From Jiangella muralis (GTDB lineage Bacteria > Actinomycetota > Actinomycetes > Jiangellales > Jiangellaceae), in NCBI RefSeq assembly GCF_001270745.1, contig NZ_KQ434757.1, forward strand, positions 203,392 to 267,391: a stretch of DNA of 64,000 bases. Reading direction: 5' to 3'. The translations under genes and the position numbers were made by a program. The notes below the pieces were generated by a model, which had not been told where the DNA came from, ran no database searches, and saw only the letters and a program-made list of their open reading frames with translations. Shown in pieces: positions 1-8,576 of this stretch (positions are counted from its first letter, which is position 1; every line of letters starts with the position of its first letter).

Positions 1-1372
1 ACTGCTGCCGGTACCTCGCCATCCATTGTTCTGGAACATCGGTCTTGCGTGCCAGCCGGGCCCGTTCGGCCTGCTCCTCGGCGATGACGCGGGCCTCGGC
101 GGGCAGGCGGTGCGCGATGACGGCGTCGACCGGTCCGGGCGTGGTGTCGACGTGCACCGACGCCAGCCCGAGCCGGCGCTGCAGCGGCCCTTGCACGATG
201 CGCACGCTCTGCGTCTTCGCGTGCGGGACGGTGGTGAGGTTGCGGTACAGCACGCCCTCGCGCACCACGACGACGTGCTCGTCGACGCCGTAGGCCAGCT
301 TCTTCCAGCCGAACGGACGCAGCCAGCGAGCCGGCCGCGGGGCGTGCGTCAGCGGCACCGACAGCGGGTCGGTTCCCGGCAGCACGTGCCGCAACACCTC
401 GGCCGCCTCCTCGTACGTCGCCACTGGCAGCAGCGTGGACGTGCGGTGGCTGTCGTCAGACGACTCGCCGCTGTAGCCCGCGACGTCGACGTCCAGCCGC
501 ACCCAGCCCTTCCCTCTCCACAACAACGGCTGGCGCATGGCTACTCCCTGCACCCGGCCGGGCGGGACCGTCTGGTGCTGGGTGTCGAGCAGGCCCTTGC
601 GGATGCGGTAGCCGTCGGGCGACTCGGCCAGGACGAACGCGAAGTTGCGGCCCAGCTGCCCCCACAGCGCGGCGCCGATGGCGATGACGCCCGGCAGCAT
701 CGCCGACAGCAGCCCGACCGTCAGTTCGCTGTCGCGGTAGAAGAAGAACGCGACGCCGATGCCGACGATGAACACGACGCCGGCGACGAACGCGCCGGAC
801 AGCACCGTCGACCACACCAGCCGATCCAGCGGCACCTGGTGCACCACCCGCTCCGGCGCCTCCGGCGTGTCGGCGTCGATGCCGGCGGCCCGCGCCAGCA
901 GCTCGGCCCGCAGCCGGACCGCGTCGTCGACGGCGAGATACTGCAGCGGCGCCTCGGCCTTGCCGCCGCCGGCCACCTCCAGCCGCAGCTCCGAAACGCC
1001 GAGCAGCCGGCCGGCCAGTGGACGGTTGATGTCGACGGCCTGCAGGCGGTCCAGCCGGACCCGCCGGGAGCGGCGGTTCAGCATGCCGGAGTCGATGCGC
1101 AGCGCGTCGCCGTCGAAGCCGTATCGGGTGAACCACCAGGACAGCAGCCCGACGATCATCCCGAAGACGGCGAACGCGAGCACGGTGAGGCCGAACCGGC
1201 CCATCTCGCCGGAGCGCAGCGCGTCCTGCCCGCCGATGCCGATGGCCAACGCGAGGAAGCCCCAGCCGCGCAGCAGCGGGGTCAGCGGGTGGAGGCGGCG
1301 GAAGTGCTCGGGCGTCGGGTCGACCCGGGCGGGCTTGCTGCCGTCGGCCTCGCTCCCCGGCGTGGTGGTCAC
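1..1372 (-). CDS. PH-domain (YdbT/bPH_2) membrane protein, 3' end cut off by window
   Basis: The GTG start at 1372 overlaps the upstream gene's TGA (GTGA). The frame stays open for 457 codons to the window edge, so the C-terminus is missing. Conceptual translation shows two pairs of hydrophobic segments, near residues 28-75 and 165-218. Each is followed by a soluble stretch of the bacterial PH-like (bPH_2) type with repeats such as RRSRRVRLDRLQAVDI and LLDTQHQTVPPGRVQGV. A third such block near residue 345 contains YRNLTTVPHAKTQSVRIVQGP. This is the layout of the larger partner in YdbS/YdbT pairs, three PH-like domains between membrane helices. The pair is conserved in Firmicutes and Actinobacteria, and the molecular role is poorly known. 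It is cotranscribed with the small partner. Confidence 0.82.
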   Translation of the reverse strand, partial: MTTTPGSEADGSKPARVDPTPEHFRRLHPLTPLLRGWGFLALAIGIGGQDALRSGEMGRFGLTVLAFAVFGMIVGLLSWWFTRYGFDGDALRIDSGMLNRRSRRVRLDRLQAVDINRPLAGRLLGVSELRLEVAGGGKAEAPLQYLAVDDAVRLRAELLARAAGIDADTPEAPERVVHQVPLDRLVWSTVLSGAFVAGVVFIVGIGVAFFFYRDSELTVGLLSAMLPGVIAIGAALWGQLGRNFAFVLAESPDGYRIRKGLLDTQHQTVPPGRVQGVAMRQPLLWRGKGWVRLDVDVAGYSGESSDDSHRTSTLLPVATYEEAAEVLRHVLPGTDPLSVPLTHAPRPARWLRPFGWKKLAYGVDEHVVVVREGVLYRNLTTVPHAKTQSVRIVQGPLQRRLGLASVHVDTTPGPVDAVIAHRLPAEARVIAEEQAERARLARKTDVPEQWMARYRQQ

Positions 1373-1863
1373 AGACCGGCCGCCTGCGCCTCACCGAGCG
1401 CCGACAACCGGTCGCGCAGCCGCGCGGCCTCGGCGGCCGGCAGGCCGGGGATCTTCGCGTCGGTGGCCGGCGAGGCGGTGTGCAGCTGGACGGTGGCCAG
1501 GCCGTAGCGCCGCTCCAGCGGTCCCGATGCGACGTCGACGAACTGCATGCGGCCGTACGGCACCACCGTCAGCCGGCGGTACATGACGCCGTGGGTGACC
1601 AGCAGGTCGTCCAGCCGCTCGGCGTAGCCCCAGGCGCGCCAGTTGCGCGGGATCAGCCACAGCCCCCACACCAGCGCGATCAGCGCCGCGGCGACGACCG
1701 GGAGCACGCCGGCCGGCCCGAAGATCAGCCCCAGCACGACCCCGGCGCCGCCCGCGACCAGCGCCACCGTGATCAGCAGCACCAGCCGGCGCAGGTCGAC
1801 GAGCTTGCGCGACACCTGCTGCCAGGCCTCGCCGGGCGGCGCGAAGAGCTCCTCCTGGTCCAC
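1369..1863 (-). CDS. PH-domain (YdbS/bPH_2) membrane protein
   Basis: This 164-residue protein has two transmembrane helices, about residues 27-49 and 52-72. A single bPH_2 domain follows (about 76-158), including VTHGVMYRRLTVVPYGRMQF and a GLATVQLHTAS strand. This is the small partner of YdbS/YdbT pairs. Its TGA overlaps the GTG of the larger partner, so the two are translationally coupled and probably form one membrane complex. No catalytic motif is visible. Confidence is high for the family and low for function. Confidence 0.85.
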   Translation of the reverse strand: MDQEELFAPPGEAWQQVSRKLVDLRRLVLLITVALVAGGAGVVLGLIFGPAGVLPVVAAALIALVWGLWLIPRNWRAWGYAERLDDLLVTHGVMYRRLTVVPYGRMQFVDVASGPLERRYGLATVQLHTASPATDAKIPGLPAAEAARLRDRLSALGEAQAAGL

Positions 1864-1905
1864 GGCGTCGAGGCTACCGCGCTGCTCATCGCGCAGCGGC
1901 GCGGC

Positions 1906-2721
1906 TCAGCGGATGACGACCGTCTGGATCTCGGCGACCGGCAGGTCCAGCGACGTCGGCGGTGAGACCACGGCGCCCAGGCTGCCGCCCGCCACCGGGG
2001 TGCCGCCCTCCTGGCCGGACCACGACGCGACGTAGGCGCCGGTGGCCGTGACGGTGTAGGCGAGCCCCGGCACCCGGGCCGACGAGCGGGTGTGCAGCAG
2101 GCTGCAGCCGGCCGACTGGGGCATGCCGGCCGCGTAGGACGTGCTCGCCTGCTCGGCCGTGCAGCCCGCCGACGGTCCGGCCGACGAGCGGACCGTGAGG
2201 CGGTCGGGGTCGGCGACGACGGTGGCGGAGTTGTCGCCCGCCGTGGCGGTGACCTCGAGCGGGACGAAGCCGTCGCGCGGGCCGTCGCCGGACGCCACCC
2301 AGAACCAGGTGGGGAGGTTGACGTAGGACGCGGCGGCCGGGTTGCGCAGGGTGTCGGGCGCCGGGATCGAGAGGTGCTCGAACGCCACCTCGGCCAGCAG
2401 CTCCAGCGGAACCGGCGGCTGCGGCGGTGTGCTGCCCTCGGGCACCCAGATGGTGTGGGCGCCACCGTTGGCCGCGACCAACCGGTCGAAGCACTCGCTG
2501 GCCGCGTCGAACTCGCCGCCGACGTTGAGCAGCGTGCCGAAGGCCCAGTGACCGGGCTCGTCGCGGTGCGCCTCGATCTCCTCCAGCGGCGGGTAGACGA
2601 AGGTCTGCTCGTTACCGGGGCCGACGGGGTTGTCGAGGTCGTCGTACTCCAGCGCCCAGTTCTGGTACGCCCACTCGCCGGTGGCGAACTCCATGACCTC
2701 CCAGTAGCAGGGCGAGGGCAC
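1906..2721 (-). CDS. secreted protein of unknown function, apparently frameshifted in the signal peptide
   Basis: The open frame from GTG 2721 encodes 271 residues with paired cysteines (Cys5, and Cys187/Cys206 approximately) and a beta-rich C-terminus, as in an exported protein. It has no signal peptide of its own. A good start (GTG 2764, preceded by GGGAG at six bases) lies in another frame. It reads VRRVRVALFTGVTAGALAL, a typical signal peptide, and then runs straight across the start of this frame. The span 1906-2764 is 859 bases, one more than a multiple of three. The simplest reading is that one gene begins at 2764 and loses frame around 2705-2720, through a real mutation or a sequencing error. 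The product family is not recognised. Confidence 0.6.
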   Translation of the reverse strand: MPSPCYWEVMEFATGEWAYQNWALEYDDLDNPVGPGNEQTFVYPPLEEIEAHRDEPGHWAFGTLLNVGGEFDAASECFDRLVAANGGAHTIWVPEGSTPPQPPVPLELLAEVAFEHLSIPAPDTLRNPAAASYVNLPTWFWVASGDGPRDGFVPLEVTATAGDNSATVVADPDRLTVRSSAGPSAGCTAEQASTSYAAGMPQSAGCSLLHTRSSARVPGLAYTVTATGAYVASWSGQEGGTPVAGGSLGAVVSPPTSLDLPVAEIQTVVIR

Positions 2722-2819
2722 CGGCCGTCACGCCGGTGAACAGGGCCACTCGTACGCGTCGCACTGTCGTCTCCCGTGGGGGTGTCACTCGGCCAATAGG
2801 GCTGGATGCGGCGGAGCGG

Positions 2820-3449
2820 TCAACCGCAGTCATGATCGGCTCCCTGCACGTCGGCGACGACCCAGCCGTCGCCGTCGGCGGCCAGCTGCACCAGCACCGG
2901 CAGGAGGTCGCCGCGACTGCCGGTGACCTCGGCGCCCGCGGCGTCGACGTCGTAGGTGTCGCGGCCGTCCATGCAGTCCTGGATCGCGGCCGTCGGGCCG
3001 CTGACCGAGGCCACGAGCGGTTCGAGGCGCAGCGTGCCGATGGTGCGATGGTCGTCGGCCAGCAACTGTTGCGCCACGTCGACGACGCGTTGGCGCTGCG
3101 GGTCGGCGGAGAGGTCGAGCAGCGGCTGGTGAGCGGGGTCGGGCAGGCTCAACGCGGTGAGGTCGGCGCGCCAGAAGTCGAGGTACGCCTCGTACACCGC
3201 GAGGTCGGCCGGCGCCTCCGGCGGCTCGCCACCGACGTCGAGCGCCCAGTCCTGCTCGGCCGCCGGGCCGGTCGGGTCGCCGGTCGGCTCGGCGGACGGG
3301 TCGCTGGTCGGCTCGGCGCCGCCCGTGCCGTCGTCGCCCGGGGTGCTGTCGACGTCCAGCAGGCCCAGTGGCGGCTCGCCGGGCGCCTCACAGCCCGCCA
3401 GCAGCACGGCCGACACCGCCACCGCGGCGACCATCCCACGCACTCGCAT
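2820..3449 (-). CDS. putative lipoprotein
   Basis: The 209-residue product has a lipoprotein signal: basic MRVRG, a hydrophobic core, and lipobox LLAGC with Cys at about residue 19. A Pro/Thr/Glu/Asp-rich linker follows (about 24-70). Then comes a compact domain containing DFWRADLTALSLPDPAHQ and a C-terminal GDGWVVADVQG strand. That pattern is common in small NTF2-like or secreted domains of actinobacterial lipoproteins. I chose ATG 3449 because GAGG sits eight bases upstream; a GTG at 3458 is also in frame. The stop overlaps the first codons of the downstream signal-peptide frame, so the two genes are probably cotranscribed. Function is unknown. Confidence 0.72.
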   Translation of the reverse strand: MRVRGMVAAVAVSAVLLAGCEAPGEPPLGLLDVDSTPGDDGTGGAEPTSDPSAEPTGDPTGPAAEQDWALDVGGEPPEAPADLAVYEAYLDFWRADLTALSLPDPAHQPLLDLSADPQRQRVVDVAQQLLADDHRTIGTLRLEPLVASVSGPTAAIQDCMDGRDTYDVDAAGAEVTGSRGDLLPVLVQLAADGDGWVVADVQGADHDCG

Positions 3450-3520
3450 TCCGCCCACCTCGCGCGAAAGAGATCCATTGCGACAATCTGCCGAAGGTGA
3501 GCGTACCGCGTGTCAGCCGA

Positions 3521-4150
3521 TCATTCCCCGTGCCCCGTGGGCGGGATGTACTCACCCGCTGCGACGTCGACGCCGAGGGTGTTGCCGGGCGGCGCCAGCG
3601 GGCAGGTCCACGCGGGGTCGTAGGCGCAGGACGGGTTGTAGGCGAAGTTGAGGTCGGCGACCAGCGCGTCGTGCACCGAGCCGCCGAGGTCGGCGCCCTT
3701 GACGGTGTCGAGCAGGTAGCGCCCGCCGCCGTACGTCGCCCGCCCGGCCGACGCGTCCTTGACCGGCACGAACACCCCGCCGCCGTAGGAGTCGAGCCAC
3801 CACACGTCGAGGTCGCCGAGCGGCAGGTGCAGCCGTCCGGCCAGCACGAACGGCACGACGCCATCGGTGGCCGTGGGCACGTCGAGCCGCCGCGGCTCGA
3901 CGTCGGGGTCGACCGGGAGCACGAACCGCAGGGCGGGGTCGTACGGCGCGTGCCGCAGCCCCGCGAAACCGGCCCGCGCCTCGGGCGGGACCGGCGACGC
4001 GGGATGCGTCCGCACCAGCTCGTCGCGACCGGCGACCCACTGCTCGTGGGCCCGCGCCGGGTCCGTCGCGCTCTCGGCCCGCACGTGGGCGTAGAGCTCG
4101 TGGACCCGGCGCCGCCAGTCGAGAACGTCGAGCGCGCTGATCGAGGTCAG
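3521..4150 (-). CDS. DUF1684 family protein
   Basis: The protein carries the DUF1684 signature. It starts with a DWRRRVHELYAHVRAE helix, then GRDELVRTHPASPVP, and later LPLGDLDVWWLDSYGGGVFV, GGGRYLLDTVKGADLG, NFAYNPSCAYDP and CPLAPPGN. The family is widespread in actinobacteria and its activity is not established. A GTG at 4084 would drop the conserved first helix. The frame extends upstream to CTG 4150-4148, which overlaps the preceding gene's TGA, with GAGGAG about ten bases before it. I infer a coupled start there, giving 209 residues. It follows the osmoprotectant-binding-protein gene and is probably in the same transcript. Confidence 0.75.
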   Translation of the reverse strand: MTSISALDVLDWRRRVHELYAHVRAESATDPARAHEQWVAGRDELVRTHPASPVPPEARAGFAGLRHAPYDPALRFVLPVDPDVEPRRLDVPTATDGVVPFVLAGRLHLPLGDLDVWWLDSYGGGVFVPVKDASAGRATYGGGRYLLDTVKGADLGGSVHDALVADLNFAYNPSCAYDPAWTCPLAPPGNTLGVDVAAGEYIPPTGHGE

Positions 4151-5136
4151 AGCAGCCCCTTCTCCTCGAGGTACGCCTTCGCGACGTCGGCGGCCTGCTG
4201 CCGCTCGGCGTCGACCTGCGCGTTCATCGTGGCGAGGTCCTCGGTGGTGAGCACCTCGGCCAGCTGGTTGAGTGCGTCGGCGATGGCGGGGTCGCTGGCC
4301 GACTCGGTGTTGACGACCGGCACGAGGTTGTCGGCGGCCTGCAGGCCCTTGTCGTCCTCGAGGGTCACCAGGTCGAACTGGTCGAGCGTGCCGTCGGTGG
4401 TGCCGACCAGGCCGAGCTGCGCGTCGCCGCGCTGAACCGCCTGCTTGGTCTCACTGGTGCTGAACCCGGTGGCCAGCGGCGGGTCGACGATGTCGAGGCC
4501 GTAGACCGACTCGAGCCCCGGCTCGCAGAACGGGCGGTCGGGGCACTCCTCGACCGCGGCCAGCGTGATGGGCTGGCCCAGCGCGGCGAGGTCGGACAGT
4601 GTGGTGAGGTCGTTCTGCTCGGCGAACTCCTTCGTGACGGCGAACGCGTTCTGGCTGGCCGCCTCGGCGGGGTCGAGGATGGTCAGCCCGCGCTCCTCGG
4701 CCAGCGGCCGCGCCGCCTCGACCGTCTGCTGCGCGTCGGACGTGGCGACGGGCGAGGTAGACGGCGCGTCGGGGCCGTTGACGGCGCCGTTGAGGAACTC
4801 GGCGAACGTGGCCAGGTACTCGGGCACGACGTCGATGTCGCCGCTCTCGAGCGCCGGCTCGTAGATCTCCCGGGCGTCGACGGACTGGATGTCGACGTTG
4901 TAGCCGGCCTTCTCGAGCAGCGCCGCGTACATCTCCTGCATGATCACCATCTCGGTGAAGTTGGCGCCGCCGACCGTGAGGTCACCGCCGCCTCCACCCT
5001 CGGTGGCCGTCGAGTCGCTGTCGCCCTCGAACGGGTCGTCGTCGCCGCCGCACGCCGTCAACGACAGCGCCAGGCCGGCCGCGGCCGCCAGCACGGCCGC
5101 TCGTCTCCGCATGGTCATGACATTCACCGGTGTCAC
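4147..5136 (-). CDS. osmoprotectant ABC transporter substrate-binding lipoprotein (OpuCC/OsmF-like)
   Basis: This is a 329-residue lipoprotein with lipobox LTAC and a Gly/Asp-rich linker. The OpuAC-type fold follows: TVGGANFTEMVIMQEMYAALLE at the mature N-terminus, SGDIDVVPEYLATF, DPAEAASQNAFAVTKEFAEQ, and a FSTSETKQAVQRGDAQLGLV hinge region. Such proteins capture glycine betaine, choline, carnitine or related solutes outside the membrane and deliver them to the permease pair. GTG 5136 is the first start; ATG at 5118 or 5112 is also possible and would still keep the signal peptide. The gene lies 82 bases downstream of the permease genes. A single aromatic-box residue cannot be assigned from this view, so the substrate is open. 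Confidence 0.88.
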   Translation of the reverse strand: MTPVNVMTMRRRAAVLAAAAGLALSLTACGGDDDPFEGDSDSTATEGGGGGDLTVGGANFTEMVIMQEMYAALLEKAGYNVDIQSVDAREIYEPALESGDIDVVPEYLATFAEFLNGAVNGPDAPSTSPVATSDAQQTVEAARPLAEERGLTILDPAEAASQNAFAVTKEFAEQNDLTTLSDLAALGQPITLAAVEECPDRPFCEPGLESVYGLDIVDPPLATGFSTSETKQAVQRGDAQLGLVGTTDGTLDQFDLVTLEDDKGLQAADNLVPVVNTESASDPAIADALNQLAEVLTTEDLATMNAQVDAERQQAADVAKAYLEEKGLL

Positions 5137-5218
5137 CTTCTGTGTCCCGTGCCGGGCATCGGGCCCAGCACGCGTGTCCGGCGAGCACCCTCGTTAGCGC
5201 CCGCGTGGAATCAGTCAA

Positions 5219-5953
5219 CTACGCGCCACTGACAACCTCGTCCTGGACCAGCGGCATTCCCCGGTCACGATCGGGTCTCGACCGGCGCCGCCGCGCGCGC
5301 CGCATGGGGTCGACGGCCCGTTGCAGCCACGCCATCATGCCCTCGACCGACAGTGCGAGCAGCCCGACGATGATCGCCCCGCCGATGATCTGCGGGGTGT
5401 CCTGGCGGCCGAAGCCGCTGGTGATGATGCGGCCCAGGCCGGGGCCGGAGATGACGGCCGCGAGGGTCGCGGTGGCCACGATCTGCACCGTCGCCAGCCG
5501 GATACCGCCCATGATGAGCGGGACGGCCAGCGGCAGCTCGACGCCGCGCAGCAGCTGGGTGCCGCTCATGCCCATGCCACGGGCCGCCTCGACGGCGTCG
5601 CGGTCGACCTCGCGCATGCCGACGTAGGCGTTGGTGAGGATCGGCGGGATGCCGAACAGCACCAGCGCGATGATCGTCGTCCAGTTCGAGAGCCCCAGCG
5701 GGGTCATGTACAGCATCGCCAGGATCGCGAACGTCGGCACCGCCCGGCCGATGTTGCTGATGTTGATGGCCAGCGTGCCGCCCCGGCCGAGGTGCCCGAG
5801 CCACAGCCCGATCGGCAGCGCCACGAGGCAGGCCAGCAGCACCGACACGCCGCTTATCCACACGTGCTCCACGAGCCGCGTGCCCACCCCCGTCGGACCG
5901 GACCAGTTGTCCCCGTCGAACAGCCAGGCCAGGCCGTCCAGCAGCCCGTTCAT
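5219..5953 (-). CDS. osmoprotectant ABC transporter permease (OpuCB/OpuCD-like)
   Basis: The 244-residue integral membrane protein has about five to six helices. It carries the EAA-type coupling loop (VEAARGMGMSGTQLLRGVELP), conserved in glycine betaine/choline permeases, and a PTFAILAMLYMTPLG segment. I took ATG 5953, which overlaps the upstream permease stop (ATGA), as the start. The open frame continues far upstream, but those residues are not membrane-like and belong to the antisense of neighbouring genes. It pairs with the next permease to form the heterodimeric channel of an OpuC-type importer. Confidence 0.9.
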   Translation of the reverse strand: MNGLLDGLAWLFDGDNWSGPTGVGTRLVEHVWISGVSVLLACLVALPIGLWLGHLGRGGTLAINISNIGRAVPTFAILAMLYMTPLGLSNWTTIIALVLFGIPPILTNAYVGMREVDRDAVEAARGMGMSGTQLLRGVELPLAVPLIMGGIRLATVQIVATATLAAVISGPGLGRIITSGFGRQDTPQIIGGAIIVGLLALSVEGMMAWLQRAVDPMRRARRRRSRPDRDRGMPLVQDEVVSGA

Positions 5954-6654
5954 GCGGTCACCGTCCGTCGCCAGGGCGTGAGCCAGCGTTGCAGGCCGAG
6001 CAGCAGCGCGTCGGCGACCAGCGCCAGCACCACGCAGAGCACGGAGGCCGTCAGCACCTCGGCGTGGAAGTTGCTGCTCAGGCCGCGATTGATGAGGTTG
6101 CCCAGGCCGCCGTGGTTGACGATCATGCCGATGGTCGTCAGCGCCACGGTCGACACCGTCGCCACCCGCAGCGCCGCGAAGATCGCCGGGACGGCCAGCG
6201 GCAGTTCCACCTTGCGCAGCAGCCGCAGACCGTCGTAGCCCATGCCGACCGCCGCCTCGCGGACGTCGTCGGGCACGGCGTCGAGCCCGGTCAGGATGCC
6301 GCGGACCAGGATCGTCAGCGAGTACAGCACCAAGCCGACCACGACCGTGCTGGTCGTGATGCCGGTGAACGGCAGCAGCAGCGAGAACATCGCCAGCGAC
6401 GGGATGGTGTAGAGCGCCGTCGACGTGCCGAGGATCGCGCCACGCAGCCACCGAACCCGGCGGGCGACGACGGCCAGCACCAGCGCGACCACGAAGCCGA
6501 TGACCACCGAGATCACGGTGATGTAGATGTGCTGGACGAGGGCGTCGGTGATGTCGTCGCGGCGGGTTCTGAGGTACTCGCCACACACCCAGTCGTTGCG
6601 AACGAGGCAGTTGTCGGTCAGGGTTGCCGTATGAACGGGCCCGGAGAGCGCCAT
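5950..6654 (-). CDS. osmoprotectant ABC transporter permease (OpuCB-like, first gene)
   Basis: The 234-residue permease has a CLVRNDWVCGEYLRTRRDDI periplasmic-type N-terminus. About six helices follow, with the coupling loop VREAAVGMGYDGLRLLRKVELP. ATG 6654 is used; the longer open frame upstream runs antisense into the ATPase gene and has no family resemblance. It is first in the permease-permease-binding protein operon. It faces the ATPase gene across 24 bases, an unusual split for one transporter. Both transcripts may therefore start very close to, or inside, each other's first codons. Confidence 0.88.
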   Translation of the reverse strand: MALSGPVHTATLTDNCLVRNDWVCGEYLRTRRDDITDALVQHIYITVISVVIGFVVALVLAVVARRVRWLRGAILGTSTALYTIPSLAMFSLLLPFTGITTSTVVVGLVLYSLTILVRGILTGLDAVPDDVREAAVGMGYDGLRLLRKVELPLAVPAIFAALRVATVSTVALTTIGMIVNHGGLGNLINRGLSSNFHAEVLTASVLCVVLALVADALLLGLQRWLTPWRRTVTA

Positions 6655-6678
6655 TCCGCTGACGCTACCGAAGAACCG

Positions 6679-7833
6679 ATGATTCGTCTCGACCGCGTCT
6701 CCAAGCGGTACCCCGACGGCACCGTCGCGGTGCAGGAGCTGACCCTCGAAGTGCAGCGCGGCGAGCTGGTCGTCCTCGTCGGGCCATCGGGCTGCGGCAA
6801 GACCACCACCATGAAGATGGTCAACCGCCTGGTCGAGCCGACCGGCGGGCGCATCGTGGTCGACGGCGTCGACGTCACCGACGCCGACCCGGTCGCGCTG
6901 CGCCGCGGCATCGGCTACGTCATCCAGAACGTCGGGCTGTTCCCGCACCGCACCATCGAAGAGAACATCGCCGTCGTGCCCGAGCTGGTCGGCTGGCCGC
7001 GCAAGCGCCGCCACGAGCGGGCTCGCGAGCTGATGGAGCTGGTCGGCCTCGACCCCGCGGTACACGGCAAGCGGTACCCGCACGAGCTCTCCGGCGGCCA
7101 GCGGCAGCGCGTCGGCGTGGCCCGCGCGCTCGCCGTCGATCCGCCCGTCCTCCTCATGGACGAGCCGTTCAGCGCCGTCGACCCGGTGGTCCGGGCGCAG
7201 CTACAGGACGAGTTCCTGCGGCTGCAGGACGACGTCCGCAAGACCATCCTGTTCGTCACGCACGACATCGAGGAGGCGGTCCGGCTGGGCGACCGCATCG
7301 CGGTGTTCAAGCAGGGCGGCCGGCTGGAGCAGTTCGACACCCCGGCGGCCATCCTCGGCGCGCCGGCCACCGACTTCGTCGCCGACTTCGTGGGCGCCGA
7401 CCGCGGCCTCAAGCGGCTCTCCGTCACCGCCATCACGCCAGCCGATCTCGAGCACCCGCCGGTGGTCGACGTCGACGACGACCTCGCCACGGCCGGCGCC
7501 GCCCTCGGCGACGGGCGCTGGGCCGTCGTCCTCGACGGCGACGGCGGGCTGGCCGGCTGGGTGGGCCAAGGCATGCTGACCGGCGCCGGGAAGGTCCGCG
7601 ACCACGCGCGGCGCATGGAGGCATGGGTCGAGCTGGACGACTCCCTCAAAGTGGCGTTCGCGGAGATGCTGCAGTGGAACGCCGGCTGGATCGCCGTCCT
7701 GGACGACGACGACCACTACGTGGGCGTGCTGACGCCGGCAACACTGCACGCGGCGCTGCGCCGGTCGATCGAGGCCGAGGCGCAGGACGTCGCGCGGGCC
7801 GAGGTGGTGCTGGAGACGGTGCAGAACGCCTGA
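6679..7833 (+). CDS. osmoprotectant ABC transporter ATP-binding protein (OpuCA/ProV-like)
   Basis: The 384-residue ATPase begins MIRLDRVSKRYPDGTVAV. It has Walker A GPSGCGKTT (about residues 36-44), the Q-loop QNVGLFPH, signature LSGGQRQRVGVARAL, Walker B VLLMDEPFSAVDP and the switch His in FVTHDIEEAV. The C-terminal part (about 255-375) contains two weak CBS-like repeats (DDDLATAGAALGDGRWAVVLD; DDSLKVAFAEMLQWNAGWIA). Such repeats sense ionic strength in OpuA-type ATPases. The gene is transcribed away from the permease and binding-protein genes. I set the start at ATG 6679 from the canonical N-terminus; the open frame reaches further back only as an overlap with the permease gene. It ends one base before the convergent coiled-coil protein gene. 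Confidence 0.9.
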   Translation: MIRLDRVSKRYPDGTVAVQELTLEVQRGELVVLVGPSGCGKTTTMKMVNRLVEPTGGRIVVDGVDVTDADPVALRRGIGYVIQNVGLFPHRTIEENIAVVPELVGWPRKRRHERARELMELVGLDPAVHGKRYPHELSGGQRQRVGVARALAVDPPVLLMDEPFSAVDPVVRAQLQDEFLRLQDDVRKTILFVTHDIEEAVRLGDRIAVFKQGGRLEQFDTPAAILGAPATDFVADFVGADRGLKRLSVTAITPADLEHPPVVDVDDDLATAGAALGDGRWAVVLDGDGGLAGWVGQGMLTGAGKVRDHARRMEAWVELDDSLKVAFAEMLQWNAGWIAVLDDDDHYVGVLTPATLHAALRRSIEAEAQDVARAEVVLETVQNA

Positions 7834-7834
7834 C

Positions 7835-8434
7835 TCAGGCGCTGCGCTCCTGGCGCTGCTGCGGCGCCGGGGCGGCCTTCTTCTTGTGGTCGGCCTCGGG
7901 CAGCAGGTCGGTGTTCTTGTCTTCCCACTTGATGAGGTCGACCACCGTCGGGGCCTCGGAGAGGTCGGGCCACAGGTCGTTCCACTCCGCGCCCTCGGCC
8001 AGCCGGGCCAGCTCGACGCTCGGGGTGGACGCGCCGGGACGGGCGCTGCGGGCGGCCGCGATCTCGGCCTCCAGCAGGTCCAGCTTCGACCGCATGACGT
8101 CGATGCGCTCGGACGCGACGTCGAGCAGGCCGACCATGTGGTCGGTGAACTCGCGGTGCTCCTCGGAGTAGCGGGCGTGTGCCTGGGAGTACTCCGCCGC
8201 CTGCTCGGCGCGGACCGACGCCACCTCTACCCGCAGCCGCCGCTCCAGCCGGAGCACGAACCCGCCGAGGACCGCCGCACCGATGGCGCCCGCGGCGGCC
8301 GCGATGCGCGGCCACGGCCCGTCCAGGACCATGGCGGCGACCGTCAGCGCGATGGCCGCCGCGGGAGCGGCGACGGCGAGCAGACGGACAGCGGTCAGAC
8401 GGCGGCGGTGACGGACGGAGGCCATGGGCGTCAC
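7835..8434 (-). CDS. membrane-anchored coiled-coil protein, unknown function
   Basis: The 199-residue protein has two hydrophobic helices near residues 17-37 and 44-63. A long charged helical stretch follows (about 64-135: RLERRLRVEVASVRAEQAAE, HARYSEEHREFTDHMVGLLD) that looks like a coiled coil. The tail contains EWNDLWPDLSEAPTVVDLIK and ends KKKAAPAPQQRQE. I do not recognise a named family. The anchored coiled-coil layout suggests a scaffold or envelope role, which is inference only. GTG 8434 has AGAAGG just upstream; ATG 8425 is an alternative start. It converges with the osmoprotectant ATPase gene with one base between stops, and I see no terminator hairpin. Confidence 0.7.
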   Translation of the reverse strand: MTPMASVRHRRRLTAVRLLAVAAPAAAIALTVAAMVLDGPWPRIAAAAGAIGAAVLGGFVLRLERRLRVEVASVRAEQAAEYSQAHARYSEEHREFTDHMVGLLDVASERIDVMRSKLDLLEAEIAAARSARPGASTPSVELARLAEGAEWNDLWPDLSEAPTVVDLIKWEDKNTDLLPEADHKKKAAPAPQQRQERSA

Positions 8435-8576
8435 CGTACCTTCTTGTACGGCGCGAATCGGACTTCACACGCCGCGCCACACCGGGAACTTCCGTCCCGC
8501 GTTCACCACCGCCTGCCGGGCGCCCGCAGGCGGAAACCCGGGTGACCCCAGCGCGCTGTCTGGGTAGGGTCGGGCG

